The notes: generated by a model not told the origin, from the letters alone. Positions 36,901 through 46,522 are shown, numbered from the stretch's first letter. The stretch: DNA of 64,000 bases from Legionella rowbothamii (GCF_900639985.1 NZ_CAAAIM010000002.1:1-64000), one strand, 5' to 3'. Translations and numbers: made by a program.

Positions 36901-38205
36901 TCATCTTCTTATCAAACTGTGGGTTGCTCCACTGGCGGAAGCTTATCCTGTACTGTGACAGGTTTAACCAATGGAACCGCTTATACCTTCCGTGTACTTG
37001 CAGTTAATAGCAGCGGCAATGGGATTCCCTCTTATTCAAGTTCGGTAAAACCTGGAAGCGCAGTTATTGTTTCTCCCTCAACTTTGGCGTTGTCTGGATT
37101 AGGGAGTGGTATTTATCGTGCATTTACCTTAAAGAATACGACATTATTTCCGGTGACGATTACCCAAACGCCAACAACCAGTGATTTTTCCCCCGCACTG
37201 CCTACAGGTACTACCTTGTATACAACCACCTGTACTATCGACACGGTGCTTAATCCTGGTGATTCGTGTAGTGTGACCATTAAACCTGGTTCGATTGCTT
37301 CAGCGATGTCTTCACCAAATACTGCTTCTGCGTGTACTGCCAATGTTGCCGGGCGTACAGCACCGGCAGCCAATGTGATTCAATTGCAGACTGATACAGG
37401 TACGATTAGTGCCCAAGTCTTAGTATTAGGTTATGGATGCACCTATCAGTCCGGTTATGTCTTTTCCATTGATGATAGCGTGGCAAATATTTTGAGTGTG
37501 GCGGGTAAAGTGGCAGCCACCGCTGATCAAGGGTCAAATAAGATTTGGGCTTCTAATGGAGCAGGCTCAGCGGTTAGTCAGGTTAGCTTGGATTTGATTC
37601 CGGGTATCGATTATACGTCGACTGGAGCTGCTCCTTCTCCCACTGGTAGCGCTTTTGTCTCGTTTTTTTCTTCCTATTATACGAATATCAATCCCTTTGC
37701 GACCGCATCTTTTATTGCTTGTGAAGGAAAGATGGATGGGCAATGTAATTCTTATAATACCCTACTCTTTTATAATCAGTTTATTACCAACTATAACAAT
37801 TCAGGCTCTCCTAAATTTACCGCTAGTGCTGGACCAACTAATACATCCTATTATGCTGCTGGCTTATGCTCGAATACGATTAGTAGTTATAATGATTGGT
37901 ATTTACCAGCGATTTGTGAAATGGGATATGATCAATACAATAGTGGTACTGGTTGTGGTTCCTCAGGAACACCTTTTATGCAAAATATACAATCTAATCT
38001 GATCAAGTATAATGGTCTTAATCTCTTGAATGCGTTCTCAGCAAGTTATTATAGTTCTTCAGAATTTGCGACGGTTAGTTCAAATAATCCGCGTACGCAA
38101 GCTTGTGGGCAACAATTTGACCCCGACGATACTTATGTAGCGCAAAGCCCTTTTACTAAAAACAATCAAGCTTTAATTCGCTGTGTGCGCTTATTCACGC
38201 ACTAG
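33988..38205 (+). CDS. Large adhesin-like protein: fibronectin III and Ig-like repeats, DUF1566 tail
   Basis: 1,405 residues. The N-terminus is a long basic segment of about 40 residues before the hydrophobic core (LLRAIFFLGVFGLTTSSVYA, cleavage near 58), an extended signal. Residues 59-165 form a cysteine domain shared with the propeller protein at 16998. Three FN3 domains (about 175-465), three near-identical Ig-like repeats of about 85 residues (about 470-725, each starting QTI-x-(F/Y)TS-x-APS), an FN3, an Ig-like, another FN3 and a beta domain follow. Residues about 1147-1405 are DUF1566-like (NDWYLPAICEM, YYSSSEF, IRCVRLF), a lectin-like fold seen at the tip of Legionella Lcl. It is probably a surface adhesin. 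A barrel gene follows on the same strand. Confidence 0.85.
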   Translation: MKREGIRQVSGQWVRFIGVIFTKLWSKRKTLKQRNNPYLLRAIFFLGVFGLTTSSVYAAKPVFLIKPISKAPAVLYLGQTATANYLVTNNTPYVLKNSGLSQLPAGISTSGGSCHASFDLAPGQSCNIQLTIIADKLSGDIHGGPTVCNTINNPVYCARPTEQDGLEIKKINTPPPTSPPSIPQNIMANVHIAADGSLSAQVRWDPPKNDGGLPIVGYLVTADSSFFAAADSCSTDATHLNCTISGLNPGTKYIFSVAAINTSGKGQPAPSPSVITPTVPFAPTAVTAVANGNGTVDINWTTPSDGGSTITGYMVSSSPDNVTCSTSGATHCTYSTLTPGSSYSFTVKAINVIGVGAASEPTNIVNIPAVPGAPTSVIATVSGNGAGTISVSVNWVAPIHDGGTAISGYTVTPSPLPSSGNTTCSTNGATSCTFTNLTQGSTYSFVVAAENSAGVGIPSSVSNTIRVQDSQTITFTSSAPSNAVVAGSSYLPSATASSGLMVSFSVDTASAGICSLSGGALTYQAVGNCILNANQTGDNNYIAATQVQQTISVGKGSQTISYTSTAPSTAVVAGATYTPTATTTSGLTVTLTVDAASSSICSMSAGVVSFIGAGTCTLNANQAGNANYNAAPQVQQSFTVAKSSQTISYTSTAPSLALVGGTTYTPTATASSGLVVTITVDATSSSVCSISSGVVSFNAIGICTLNANQAGNADYNAATQVQQSFSVITTPGAPTGATAVAGNGLALVSWTAPASTGGASISSYQVTSSPGGFTCSTSGLARCKVTGLSNGTSYTFTVTATNSAGTSPASTDSNAVIPFPDPTTTQLYSSLNPVAVSNTVTLSAQVTSVNGFLSVGTVNFFNAGVAISGCSNISVVSGSASCNTSFASAATNTITATYSGSAANSASTSAAFSQYSVPAISQVTLSTAPRQVTAIPGDSQVIVRWLPPFNTGGQAITGYSVTYGPTTASPTSSSYQTVGCSTGGSLSCTVTGLTNGTAYTFRVLAVNSSGNGIPSYSSSVKPGSAVIVSPSTLALSGLGSGIYRAFTLKNTTLFPVTITQTPTTSDFSPALPTGTTLYTTTCTIDTVLNPGDSCSVTIKPGSIASAMSSPNTASACTANVAGRTAPAANVIQLQTDTGTISAQVLVLGYGCTYQSGYVFSIDDSVANILSVAGKVAATADQGSNKIWASNGAGSAVSQVSLDLIPGIDYTSTGAAPSPTGSAFVSFFSSYYTNINPFATASFIACEGKMDGQCNSYNTLLFYNQFITNYNNSGSPKFTASAGPTNTSYYAAGLCSNTISSYNDWYLPAICEMGYDQYNSGTGCGSSGTPFMQNIQSNLIKYNGLNLLNAFSASYYSSSEFATVSSNNPRTQACGQQFDPDDTYVAQSPFTKNNQALIRCVRLFTH

Positions 38206-38255
38206 TTATGATCACTATGGAGTAAACGCTTGATGGTTGAGTTTGGTTAGTGAAA

Positions 38256-38280
38256 GACCTATGGGGAATCATCATAGGTC
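38256..38280 (+). terminator. Hairpin after the large adhesin-like gene
   Basis: GACCTATG pairs with CATAGGTC around a nine-base loop, 50 bases past the stop. A T-rich run follows only later (about 38320), so it may reduce rather than stop read-through into the barrel gene. Confidence 0.4.
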
Positions 38281-38487
38281 TAGATCTCAACGAGATTCTA
38301 CAGGAAGGATTCCAGACTCTTTTTTTCTTTATTAATCAGGCTTAATTGTATAAATAGTTTCTATTAATCATTATAATGACAAGTTTGTAAAAGATACTTT
38401 ACCGATTTTGATAAAGGAATTTTTTATTTAAGTTTATGTTAAGCGTATTTTCATTCCTGTTTAATTGATGAATGGTAGGTGTTGAAT

Positions 38488-39237
38488 ATGGAAGTTAAAT
38501 CTCATGTATTAGGCATGTTGATGTTAGTGGCTTATGCCCCAGGCTTCGCAGGGACTATGGCTACTCAAACCAAAAACTTAGCCTATCGTCCTTATGCAGT
38601 ATTTACTGCTGCAGCTAATTTTACGAACACGGGACGTGCACAGACGCTCACGTTGCTTCCACCATTCAATAATTATTATACCAAGCATTCTTCTTATGCC
38701 AGCAGTGCTGACTTTGGTTTGGGCGGAGGAATTGAAGGACGCACGCTCTCATTTTTATCATGGCAGGCAGGGATCTCAGGATATTGGAATACTCCCCTTA
38801 CTCGTCAAGGGGATGTATGGCAATTTGGTTTACCCGAGTTCAATAATTTCCATTATCACTATAAGATTCAATCCTCACGTGCTATGGTTACAGCTAAGCT
38901 ATTAACTACATATCGTGAACGTATTCATCCTTATATTTCTGGAGAGTTAGGCGCAGCGTTTAACCGCTCCCGTTCTTATTATGAAACTCCTTTGATTGAG
39001 GAGGCTGTGGCTATGGCTCCCTTTAGCAGCCATACCCAAAGTTCTTTTTCTTGGGGAGCTGGTGCCGGAATAGATATGGATGTGTGGACGCATTTACGTT
39101 TAGGGCTAGGTTATCAGTTTGCCGATTTAGGGCAAGCAAAATTAGGCCTCAGTCCAGCAGAAGAGACTACACAAACATTGAATAATTCTACTTTATATAC
39201 ACATCAAGCTCGTTTCCAATTAACGGCTTTACTTTAA
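38488..39237 (+). CDS. Outer-membrane beta-barrel protein, paralogue of the one at 18889
   Basis: About 249 residues from ATG 38488 (AGG eight bases upstream; GTG 38479 would add three codons). A signal peptide ends near YAPGFAGT. The barrel strands include SADFGLGGGIEGRTLSFL, HYHYKIQSSRAMVTAKLL, IHPYISGELGAAFNRS and WGAGAGIDMDVWTHLRLGLGYQFADLGQA, which line up with the barrel at 18889-19668. It lies 282 bases after the adhesin gene on the same strand, mirroring the pairing at 17-19.7 kb. Confidence 0.85.
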   Translation: MEVKSHVLGMLMLVAYAPGFAGTMATQTKNLAYRPYAVFTAAANFTNTGRAQTLTLLPPFNNYYTKHSSYASSADFGLGGGIEGRTLSFLSWQAGISGYWNTPLTRQGDVWQFGLPEFNNFHYHYKIQSSRAMVTAKLLTTYRERIHPYISGELGAAFNRSRSYYETPLIEEAVAMAPFSSHTQSSFSWGAGAGIDMDVWTHLRLGLGYQFADLGQAKLGLSPAEETTQTLNNSTLYTHQARFQLTALL

Positions 39238-39272
39238 GTCCGTGTTAAACTACACGACTTTGCTGGAAGATA

Positions 39273-39294
39273 CCCGTATTACGACTAATACGGG
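39273..39294. terminator. Bidirectional hairpin between convergent genes
   Basis: CCCGTATTA pairs perfectly with TAATACGGG around a four-base loop, between the rightward barrel gene and the leftward LRR gene. No long T-run is present. Confidence 0.5.
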
Positions 39295-39311
39295 CTACAT
39301 TAACCTACTAT

Positions 39312-40901
39312 CTACGAGCTAAATGATGATTCCGCAACAACACTAGCTTTAGGCGCGGTATTTTCCTTCTTAGATTTTGTAGCAGTACTTGCGAACATAC
39401 CGTTCATACTCAACCTAGTTTCTAAGTGATCCACTTGTTTACGCACCCGACCTTTTTCATGAGGAACTTCAGACAACTTAGCTCCTTGTAATGTCGCCTG
39501 TGCTTCAGCAAGTTTTGCTTTTAAGTCTTTAACTTGCGCTTTTAATGCCTTAATTTGCGCACTTTTTGAGGGTTTAGCTTCAACTTCTATAACCTCATCC
39601 ACAGATGTTCCTACAACTTGAGCTGCCAGTTTAATATTCTTAGCTTCTTCCCTCTGTTTCAATACGTCTTTTAATTCAACACAAAGTATTCCATTAATAG
39701 AGCGTAATTTTCGTGGTGAGCCTTCAGCAGGAATAAAACTTGCTAACATATCATCAGGTAGGCCTGTACTACTTAAATTAATGCGGATTAATTCTTTTGC
39801 TTGAGAAACGGATAAAAGCAACTCTTCTACCTTCGCTTTTTCTGCGGTAATCGTTTTATTTGCTCTGGGACCTTTTTGAGATTTTGCACTAAGAATAGAA
39901 AACATAGAGTTAGTACTTACATCTAAAGCTTTCAAGTGTTTGCTAGTTAATAAATCTTCTACTCCAACGTGAGTCAATTGATTATTGGCTATTTCTAAAT
40001 GGGTTATATTAGGAAATAACGCAATTAAAGAGGGTACATTAACATCTTTAAGCTGGCAAAAATTAAGTTTCACCCTTTTGATTTGCTCTAATCCATTTAA
40101 TTCAGTATCTTTTTCATACAATTTAAGTGCAGGATTATAACTAAGATTAACTTTACGTAGCATTGTCATTGTTTCTAATGATTGAAAAACATGAGGAGAT
40201 AGATTACAGCCCTCAATATTCAATGTGCGCAAAGCTGGGCATTGCAACCGTCCTACACCATAATCACCAATTTGATTATTACGTCCTAAATCTAAAACTT
40301 CTAATAAGTTCATTCCTTTTAAGTAGTCGATTCCTATAGAACTTAATTTATTCCCATGTAAATGCAGCTCTTTTAGAGTTTTTAAGTTAGAACCCTCCCT
40401 CATTAAAAATTGTAAAGCGTTATCATTAATTTTACATCTATTTAAAGAAAGAATTTCCAACTTCTTCGCATAAGTTGAAAATCGAAGTAAAGCTGCTTTT
40501 ACATTAAGATCAGGGTTATCATCTAAATAAAGGGCTTTTAGATTTTTGTTAAAAGCAGGTCTTTGTCCTAATAAATTACTTCTTAATGAAAGACTTATAA
40601 CATACTCTAATTCAACTAAGTGGCGCGAAGTGTAATCATCGGTGATGGCGCAGTTGTCTAAACGTAGGGTTTTTATGTTGGGAAGTTTGTTTAAAGCCTT
40701 AACTAAAGCGACTATATCTTCATCTCTAAGATTTGAACCACTTAAATCCAATTCTGAAATATTCGCGCAACCTTCATTCGTCTCATCACTGAGTGCTGCT
40801 AATAATTTTTTTACGTTACCATTTTGTGTCAGACTAAGCTGCACCGTTTCCAAAGATGAATTATTTTGTTTTATCTGTTTTAGAAAAGTTTTCAGTTTCA
40901 T
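39312..40901 (-). CDS. LRR protein with C-terminal coiled coil (effector candidate)
   Basis: 529 residues, no signal peptide; GAGG six bases before ATG 40901. About twelve leucine-rich repeats cover residues 15-410 (ISELDLSGSNLRDEDIVALV, LKELHLHGNKLSSIGIDYL, LRTLNIEGCNLSPHVFQSL). A coiled coil (about 440-485, QIKALKAQVKDLKAKLAEAQ) and a polar, serine-rich tail (ENTAPKASVVAESSFSS) follow. Cytoplasmic bacterial LRR proteins of this eukaryotic-like type are usual Dot/Icm effector candidates in Legionella. A hexanucleotide repeat tract lies 138 bases upstream of the start. Confidence 0.8.
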   Translation of the reverse strand: MKLKTFLKQIKQNNSSLETVQLSLTQNGNVKKLLAALSDETNEGCANISELDLSGSNLRDEDIVALVKALNKLPNIKTLRLDNCAITDDYTSRHLVELEYVISLSLRSNLLGQRPAFNKNLKALYLDDNPDLNVKAALLRFSTYAKKLEILSLNRCKINDNALQFLMREGSNLKTLKELHLHGNKLSSIGIDYLKGMNLLEVLDLGRNNQIGDYGVGRLQCPALRTLNIEGCNLSPHVFQSLETMTMLRKVNLSYNPALKLYEKDTELNGLEQIKRVKLNFCQLKDVNVPSLIALFPNITHLEIANNQLTHVGVEDLLTSKHLKALDVSTNSMFSILSAKSQKGPRANKTITAEKAKVEELLLSVSQAKELIRINLSSTGLPDDMLASFIPAEGSPRKLRSINGILCVELKDVLKQREEAKNIKLAAQVVGTSVDEVIEVEAKPSKSAQIKALKAQVKDLKAKLAEAQATLQGAKLSEVPHEKGRVRKQVDHLETRLSMNGMFASTATKSKKENTAPKASVVAESSFSS

Positions 40902-41038
40902 AATAACCTCATGTAATTAAAATGATCCGTGCAACTACAGGGTTGGGCTCGCCTCATATGCTGGAACGGGGTTATTATAAAGGGCAACAATAGGCCAAAC
41001 AAGTTTGTTTTTGATCAATTGAATTTTGTAAGTTAATC

Positions 41039-41081
41039 CATAGACATAGACATAGACATAGACATAGACATAGACATAGAC
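41039..41081. repeat. TAGACA hexanucleotide tandem repeat, about seven copies
   Basis: The tract is perfect from 41039 to 41081. It lies between the LRR gene start (40901, leftward) and the stop of the next gene (41188), so changes in copy number would alter promoter-region spacing rather than a reading frame. Confidence 0.95.
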
Positions 41082-41187
41082 TGGATGGTGGCGCAGCTCA
41101 ATGCAGGGAACAAGGCTTTGCTTACGCTTAGCTCCCCGGATTGCGGCTGCGCCTTCAACTAGACTACAGGTTCGCTTAAATCCTTAT

Positions 41188-42915
41188 TTACATGCTAAAG
41201 GATAGTTCTTGTATTTCTTCATTACGTGCATGTTGGTCTTGGGCATGCAACAGTTCATATCCTAAATAAGCTACGGTGAATGCCACGGCAGCAGGCCAAT
41301 AAAGGGCGAAAGTAGCGATTAAAACTGAGGGTATTATTACGTTTTTCGCCATGGTAAAGATAAAATCACTACGCGCTGCGTCAAATTCTTTTTGAGCAAG
41401 TTCTAAACCTGTATTGTAAAGCTCTGCATAAGGTAAACGTAAACTTTTTTCCTGATATTTCCCGTAATTACCTGTAGATAAATACATCGCAATAGCGACC
41501 GTACATGCAAAATAACTGGCAATAATGATACCCGGAGGACTAAAAATTAAAGTAGAAGAAAACCCTAACATCAGCAAAGATGCGGCAGAAGCGGCAAAAT
41601 ATAGTTTTCCTTCTTTAGTCTTCCAGTCCACTTCTAATTCTTGGAGTTGTTTCGTTAATATATTAGCATGCTGCAGGCGTTCATCGCTGGTTAAATCAGC
41701 TATATAACTCCAGCCCATTTCTAATTCTTGGAGTTCTTTCTTTAATGTATTGGCACGCTGCAGGCGTTCATTGCTGGTTAAATCAGCTATATAACTCGAG
41801 CCTACTTCTAATTCTTGGAGTTCTTTCTTTAATGTATTGGCACGCTGCAGGCGTTCATTGCTGGTTAAATCTCTTTTATAAGCAAGTGAATTATAATTTT
41901 GGTAGTATTCTAGTTCCAGCGAATATTGTGCCTTTTTAACTAGATATTCCTGTTTAAATAAATAAGATTGATATAACGTCATACATACATCAAAACCTAA
42001 AAATACCGCAGTAATTGCCCCAGCAACAGGACCTGGGATATTAGTAATATGATTAAAATTAGTTAAAAAGTTCACTCCTGCCCACGTTAAGTCGTTACCA
42101 AACGCCCAATGAAGCTTATATAGCTCATATTTTAAACGTTGCCCCATGGTTGATTCTTTATATTCATCATCCGTAGGAAAAAAGACATGGCGCACTAAAG
42201 TTCCAGCATCAATCATAAAACGGGTTAAAAAGAAACCCACACTTAAATAATTAAGAATGCCATTTGGAGCTTGGAATATAGAAATTATTTTATCTATATC
42301 AGTATGCGTTCCCAGAATAGCATCTAATTGTTCAATGAATTGTAATTCTTTGGCAAATCTTAAGCCATTTACTAAAGTTAGCCGAGTAAAGGTCCAATAC
42401 AAACGACAAACATTAGCATAACCAACATAATCGCGCAGCAGTGACGTATGATAGGGTGCATTTGTTAAATTACGTAAGCTGCCAGTAAAATTATTCACTA
42501 GTGATTCAGCGAAAGCGGTCTTAGACTTAGTATCCTCTCTTTCTTCATTTAATATGCGTTTCCTTATTTGGACCCTTAAATTACTATACTCATTTTCCTT
42601 AGCTTTATTTGAATAGGCTTTATAAAAGGATTCCAATAAGGAGGCACAATAATAACAATACATCCAAAACTCTTTATTATCTTGGCCTTTCTGTTTTAGT
42701 AATACAGCAAATAGTTGGGTAAACTCCGCCTCTAAATCGATTTGGTTTTCTAATAACTCCCAGTAATGGTGATTTCTTGCTGTATCATCCACCATTTCCA
42801 GCTCTTCTACCCTATTTTCTTCTTCCTCTATCTCTGTGCGTATGACTTTAGAGTCACGAAGCAAGCTAAAAAAATTGTTTTTATCCCTAATAAAAGCTGC
42901 ATTTGTGTACCCCAT
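41188..42915 (-). CDS. Membrane protein with tandem 29-residue repeats, unknown function
   Basis: 575 residues from ATG 42915 (GAGG eight bases upstream; GTG 42921 is an alternative). The N-terminus has an acidic coiled coil (IRTEIEEEENRVEELE). The middle is helical with a few hydrophobic segments (about 295-320). Around residues 350-435 there are three copies of a 29-residue unit, DLTS(N/D)ERLQ(R/H)AN(T/I)L...LQELE, followed by membrane segments (LYFAASAASLLMLGF..., IIIASYFACTVAIAMYL) and two more near the C-terminus (VIIPSVLIATFALYWPAAVAF). No enzyme motif was found. An effector or membrane-organising protein is possible. I do not recognise the family. Confidence 0.75.
   Translation of the reverse strand: MGYTNAAFIRDKNNFFSLLRDSKVIRTEIEEEENRVEELEMVDDTARNHHYWELLENQIDLEAEFTQLFAVLLKQKGQDNKEFWMYCYYCASLLESFYKAYSNKAKENEYSNLRVQIRKRILNEEREDTKSKTAFAESLVNNFTGSLRNLTNAPYHTSLLRDYVGYANVCRLYWTFTRLTLVNGLRFAKELQFIEQLDAILGTHTDIDKIISIFQAPNGILNYLSVGFFLTRFMIDAGTLVRHVFFPTDDEYKESTMGQRLKYELYKLHWAFGNDLTWAGVNFLTNFNHITNIPGPVAGAITAVFLGFDVCMTLYQSYLFKQEYLVKKAQYSLELEYYQNYNSLAYKRDLTSNERLQRANTLKKELQELEVGSSYIADLTSNERLQRANTLKKELQELEMGWSYIADLTSDERLQHANILTKQLQELEVDWKTKEGKLYFAASAASLLMLGFSSTLIFSPPGIIIASYFACTVAIAMYLSTGNYGKYQEKSLRLPYAELYNTGLELAQKEFDAARSDFIFTMAKNVIIPSVLIATFALYWPAAVAFTVAYLGYELLHAQDQHARNEEIQELSFSM
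41632..41870 (-). repeat. Three 87-bp direct repeats inside a coding sequence
   Basis: Copies begin at 41632, 41719 and 41806, exactly 87 bases apart; the third is partial. The last two are almost identical in DNA over the shared part, the first has several changes. Each encodes 29 residues in frame, so unit number can change without breaking the gene. Confidence 0.92.
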
Positions 42916-43256
42916 AATCACAACCTCACAAAAAAAAGACAGAAAGATTTACTACGTTATCATTAGGGTTTTATTTTGACAAGCGTTTTTTGTGTTTTTT
43001 TTACACATAATGTAATAATAAATAATTGGTTGTTTATTTGCCAAATAAGAGGTAAGTAGAAGGATTTTTGTCATAGGGATTTACTAACTAATTGAATAGG
43101 TTAAATTTTATATTGATGCTGTAGGTTTTAATGCGATACTCCGACCTTATAGATACCCTCGGCAACAAGGGTGAATTCGCCGCGGTTGCAAGCAGAAGCA
43201 AAATCCGGTAGCAATTATGAAGAAAGCAAGTCAACATAGCCAATCAGATTCAAAAA
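42916..43256. other. Intergenic region downstream of mnmE
   Basis: About 340 bases containing the promoter of the repeat protein gene and the 3' end of the mnmE transcript. No coding frame or strong hairpin was seen. Confidence 0.4.
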
Positions 43257-44594
43257 CTACTTTCCAATACAGAAACTAGAAAAAATACGCCCTAACAAAT
43301 CATCCGAAGAAAATTCGCCTGTAATCTCACACAAGACTTGATGCGCCAATCGTAAATCCTCAGCTAATAACTCACCAGCTCGATGTTCTGATAATTGCTG
43401 TTGGCCAGTGACTAATAAATTTTTAGCTTCATCCAAAGCCTGTAAATGCCGTCTTCGAGCTAAAAACTTACCTTCTGTCGGTTGATACCCAACCACATCT
43501 TTAATCACTTGCTTTAAACCATCAATACCTGAAGCCGATTTTGCAGAAAGATAAACGTTGTGTTCTTGTACTTGTGGTGGATGATTTACGGTATCAATTT
43601 TATTAAAAACGGTAATAATGGACACTTCCTTAGGTAAAGTCGCTTTAATTTCTTTGGTCAAAATATGATGATGCTCAGGATCATTGATATCAACGACCAA
43701 AAGTACACAGTCAGCTTGTTTTAACTCCTGCCAGGCACGTTTGATTCCTTCTTTTTCGACCACATCATCGGATTCACGCAGACCTGCGGTATCAATGATA
43801 TGAATGGGGATATCATCCAATAAAATATGCTCACGCATGACATCACGGGTTGTACCCGCAATCTCAGTCACAATGGCTATATCCCGCCCCGCTAAGCAAT
43901 TAATTAAGGTTGATTTACCTGCATTTGGTCTGCCAGCAATAACCATAGATAAACCTTCACGTAGCATGACTCCTTGGCTGGCCTGAACTCGGATGCTATT
44001 AAGCTCATCTAAAATGCTTTGCAGCAAACCGGAAACCTTTCCGTCATTGAGAAAATCAATTTCCTCTTCGGGGAAATCAATTGCAGCCTCAACATATAAA
44101 CGTAGATAAATAAGCTGCTCATTTAGTTGATGTATTTTGGTGGAAAATTCGCCTTGTAAAGATTTCAGGGCCATACGCGCAGCGGTTTGTGAGCTGGCTT
44201 GGATTAAATCAGCGATTGCTTCTGCTTGCGTTAAATCAATTTTGTCATTGAGAAAAGCGCGCTCAGAAAACTCCCCAGGGCGAGCAAGTCGGGCACCGGC
44301 GTTAATGCTTGCTTTAGTCAGCATGTCTAGGACCACTGGTGAACCATGCGCCTGAATCTCCACCACATCTTCACCCGTAAATGAATGCGGGGCTTTAAAA
44401 TAAAGCATCAAGCCTTGATCAACCAAGCTGTTATCAGCATAAAACGAACTGAAGGTAGCTAATCGTGGGAGTAATTCTTTGCTGCCATTGATGGTCATGG
44501 CAATGGAATAGGCTTTAGGGCCTGATAAGCGGATGATGCCTACCCCACCTCGACCAGGTGGGGTAGCTATGGCTACTATGGTATCAGGATTCAT
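43257..44594 (-). CDS. mnmE: tRNA modification GTPase MnmE
   Basis: 445 residues. With MnmG it places the (carboxymethyl)aminomethyl group on U34 of certain tRNAs, using tetrahydrofolate and GTP. The N-terminal folate domain starts [22 protein letters not shown]. The G domain has GRPNAGKS (221-228), TTRD, DTAGLRE and NKID, and the protein ends in the catalytic CIGK. The gene begins directly at the base after the yidC stop, as in the conserved rpmH-rnpA-yidD-yidC-mnmE order. Confidence 0.98.
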   Translation of the reverse strand: MNPDTIVAIATPPGRGGVGIIRLSGPKAYSIAMTINGSKELLPRLATFSSFYADNSLVDQGLMLYFKAPHSFTGEDVVEIQAHGSPVVLDMLTKASINAGARLARPGEFSERAFLNDKIDLTQAEAIADLIQASSQTAARMALKSLQGEFSTKIHQLNEQLIYLRLYVEAAIDFPEEEIDFLNDGKVSGLLQSILDELNSIRVQASQGVMLREGLSMVIAGRPNAGKSTLINCLAGRDIAIVTEIAGTTRDVMREHILLDDIPIHIIDTAGLRESDDVVEKEGIKRAWQELKQADCVLLVVDINDPEHHHILTKEIKATLPKEVSIITVFNKIDTVNHPPQVQEHNVYLSAKSASGIDGLKQVIKDVVGYQPTEGKFLARRRHLQALDEAKNLLVTGQQQLSEHRAGELLAEDLRLAHQVLCEITGEFSSDDLLGRIFSSFCIGK

Positions 44595-46274
44595 TTATTT
44601 TACAGTAGCCACGACTTTCTTTTTAGCGGGTACGTCATCGGAATATTTCCGCGTAATGTACCATTGTTGCAGAATTGACAAGGTGTTGTTGACAATCCAG
44701 TACAATACCAAACCTGATGGGAAGTTCCAGAATAAGCCAGTAAAAAGTATAGGTAAAAACATCATTACTTTAGCTTGCATTGGATCGGGTGGCGCTGGAT
44801 TCAATTTCTGCTGAATCAGCATGGTCGCACCCATGATCAATGGCAACACATGGAAGGGATCAGCTGCAGCCAAGTCTTTTATCCAAAATATAAATGGAGC
44901 TTGTCTTAACTCAACACTTTCTAATAAAACCCAATACAAGGCAATAAAGACTGGAATTTGAATAAGAATTGGTAGGCAACCACCTAATGGATTTACTTTT
45001 TCTTGCTTGTAAAGTTCCATAGTCGCTTGACTGATTTTGGCCTTATCATCACCATAACGCTCACGTAGTGCTTGCAGTTTAGGTTGTAGCTTTCGCATAC
45101 CCGCCATGGATTTATAGCTGGTCGCAGAGAGTCGATAAAACGCTAATTTAATCAGTACCGTAACTAAAACAATAGACCAACCCCAGTTACCCACAACATT
45201 GTAGATAGCCTTCATTAACGAAAATAACAGACTAGAAACAAACCACAGGATGCCGTAATCCACAGTCATATCGAGCGATGGAGCAATGTTTTTAAGTACA
45301 CTGGTGATTTCTGGGCCAACATATAATTGCGCAGATATTGTTTTTTGCTCTTGAGGTTTTAAAACAATCGGTTGGCTCACTGCGCCAATCGTATAGTCAT
45401 TATTCACCGCACGAGTATAAAACTTGTTTTCACTATCTGCTTGTGGAATCCAGGCAGTTAAAAAGTAATGTTGTTGCATGGCAACCCAACCACCTTTACT
45501 GTCTACATCCAGATTAGCTTTGCTCATATCGCCAAAACTAACTTTTTGAAAACGATGTTTACCAGGCTCAGAATAGGAAGCTCCCGTATAAGAACCTACC
45601 TGAAACATACTAGGTTTGTCTTCTTTAGGGGAACTACGTACTAGTTGAGTGTTCATGTACCCTTTCCACTCACTGGTACCCTGATTGACAATTTTATAAT
45701 TTACATCAATAAGATAGCTGCCTTTGGTAAATATTAATTCTTTATTCACCGTTAGGCCATCTTCGTTTTTTCCATTTAAAGTAACTACTAACTGCTTTTG
45801 GTCAGGAGCTAACTCATAGTGAGTTTGTTCCGTGGTAAAGCCCAAGTTAAGTGCTTTAACACCTTGAGCGGAAGGAACTAAAAGACCGCTGTTAGCAACA
45901 TAACGCTCATTCCCTTCATTTTGCAACAATGAAAATGGCTTGTTTTTTTCATCTACATTTAAAGGATAATCCAGTAATTGACCAGAAACGACATCACCGT
46001 GCTGTAAGTCAATCGCCACATTTAATACATCGGTTTTAACATCAACCAGAGTTGCTGGTTGAGTGTTTGGTTGCTCAGGTGAAGGAGCTAATGACGTAGA
46101 TTCTACCGTATTGCCTGTAGAACTAACTTGCGGTAATAAAGGCTCAGCGGTATTTTTTTGCGTAACAGCGGTGCTTTCTACTGTTTGCGGGGGGTAATCT
46201 GTTTGCCAGGCATTCCAGAGCGATAAACTAACTAGCCCAAGCGCCATATATGAAATAATACGTCGTATATCCAT
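44595..46274 (-). CDS. yidC: Membrane protein insertase YidC
   Basis: 559 residues. It inserts proteins into the inner membrane alone or with SecYEG. An N-terminal anchor ([18 protein letters not shown]) precedes a large periplasmic beta domain and the five-helix core, including the cytoplasmic loop with [22 protein letters not shown] and [24 protein letters not shown] 46274 overlaps the yidD stop (TGATG), which shows coupled translation. Confidence 0.98.
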   Translation of the reverse strand: MDIRRIISYMALGLVSLSLWNAWQTDYPPQTVESTAVTQKNTAEPLLPQVSSTGNTVESTSLAPSPEQPNTQPATLVDVKTDVLNVAIDLQHGDVVSGQLLDYPLNVDEKNKPFSLLQNEGNERYVANSGLLVPSAQGVKALNLGFTTEQTHYELAPDQKQLVVTLNGKNEDGLTVNKELIFTKGSYLIDVNYKIVNQGTSEWKGYMNTQLVRSSPKEDKPSMFQVGSYTGASYSEPGKHRFQKVSFGDMSKANLDVDSKGGWVAMQQHYFLTAWIPQADSENKFYTRAVNNDYTIGAVSQPIVLKPQEQKTISAQLYVGPEITSVLKNIAPSLDMTVDYGILWFVSSLLFSLMKAIYNVVGNWGWSIVLVTVLIKLAFYRLSATSYKSMAGMRKLQPKLQALRERYGDDKAKISQATMELYKQEKVNPLGGCLPILIQIPVFIALYWVLLESVELRQAPFIFWIKDLAAADPFHVLPLIMGATMLIQQKLNPAPPDPMQAKVMMFLPILFTGLFWNFPSGLVLYWIVNNTLSILQQWYITRKYSDDVPAKKKVVATVK

Positions 46275-46522
46275 CAAAGCTTCTCATCGTTAGGGAGTAC
46301 GGGATCATAACCACCTTGTGCCCAAGGGTGGCAACGTAATACTCTTTTTAAAGCCATCCACAAACCTTTGGTTATGCCACATTGCTTGATAGCACGTTCC
46401 GCATATTGCGAACAACTAGGATAATAGCGACAAGAGGGTTTTAGCAAGGGACTAATCAAATACTGATACAATTTAATTGGTAAACAAATTATCTGCCGAA
46501 GCATGAGGTTAATTTTTCCCAT
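46274..46522 (-). CDS. yidD: Membrane protein insertion efficiency factor YidD
   Basis: 82 residues with the family core [30 protein letters not shown] and GGYDPV. The N-terminal helix is amphipathic and membrane-associated. The gene overlaps rnpA by 34 bases in another frame and yidC by one base. An internal ATG at 46504 would give a 76-residue form closer to some family members. Confidence 0.95.
   Translation of the reverse strand: MGKINLMLRQIICLPIKLYQYLISPLLKPSCRYYPSCSQYAERAIKQCGITKGLWMALKRVLRCHPWAQGGYDPVLPNDEKL

Noticed and set aside
42976..43015. TTGACA on the plus strand followed by AT-rich sequence
   Set aside because: No gene lies downstream on the plus strand and no clear -10 at the right distance was found.
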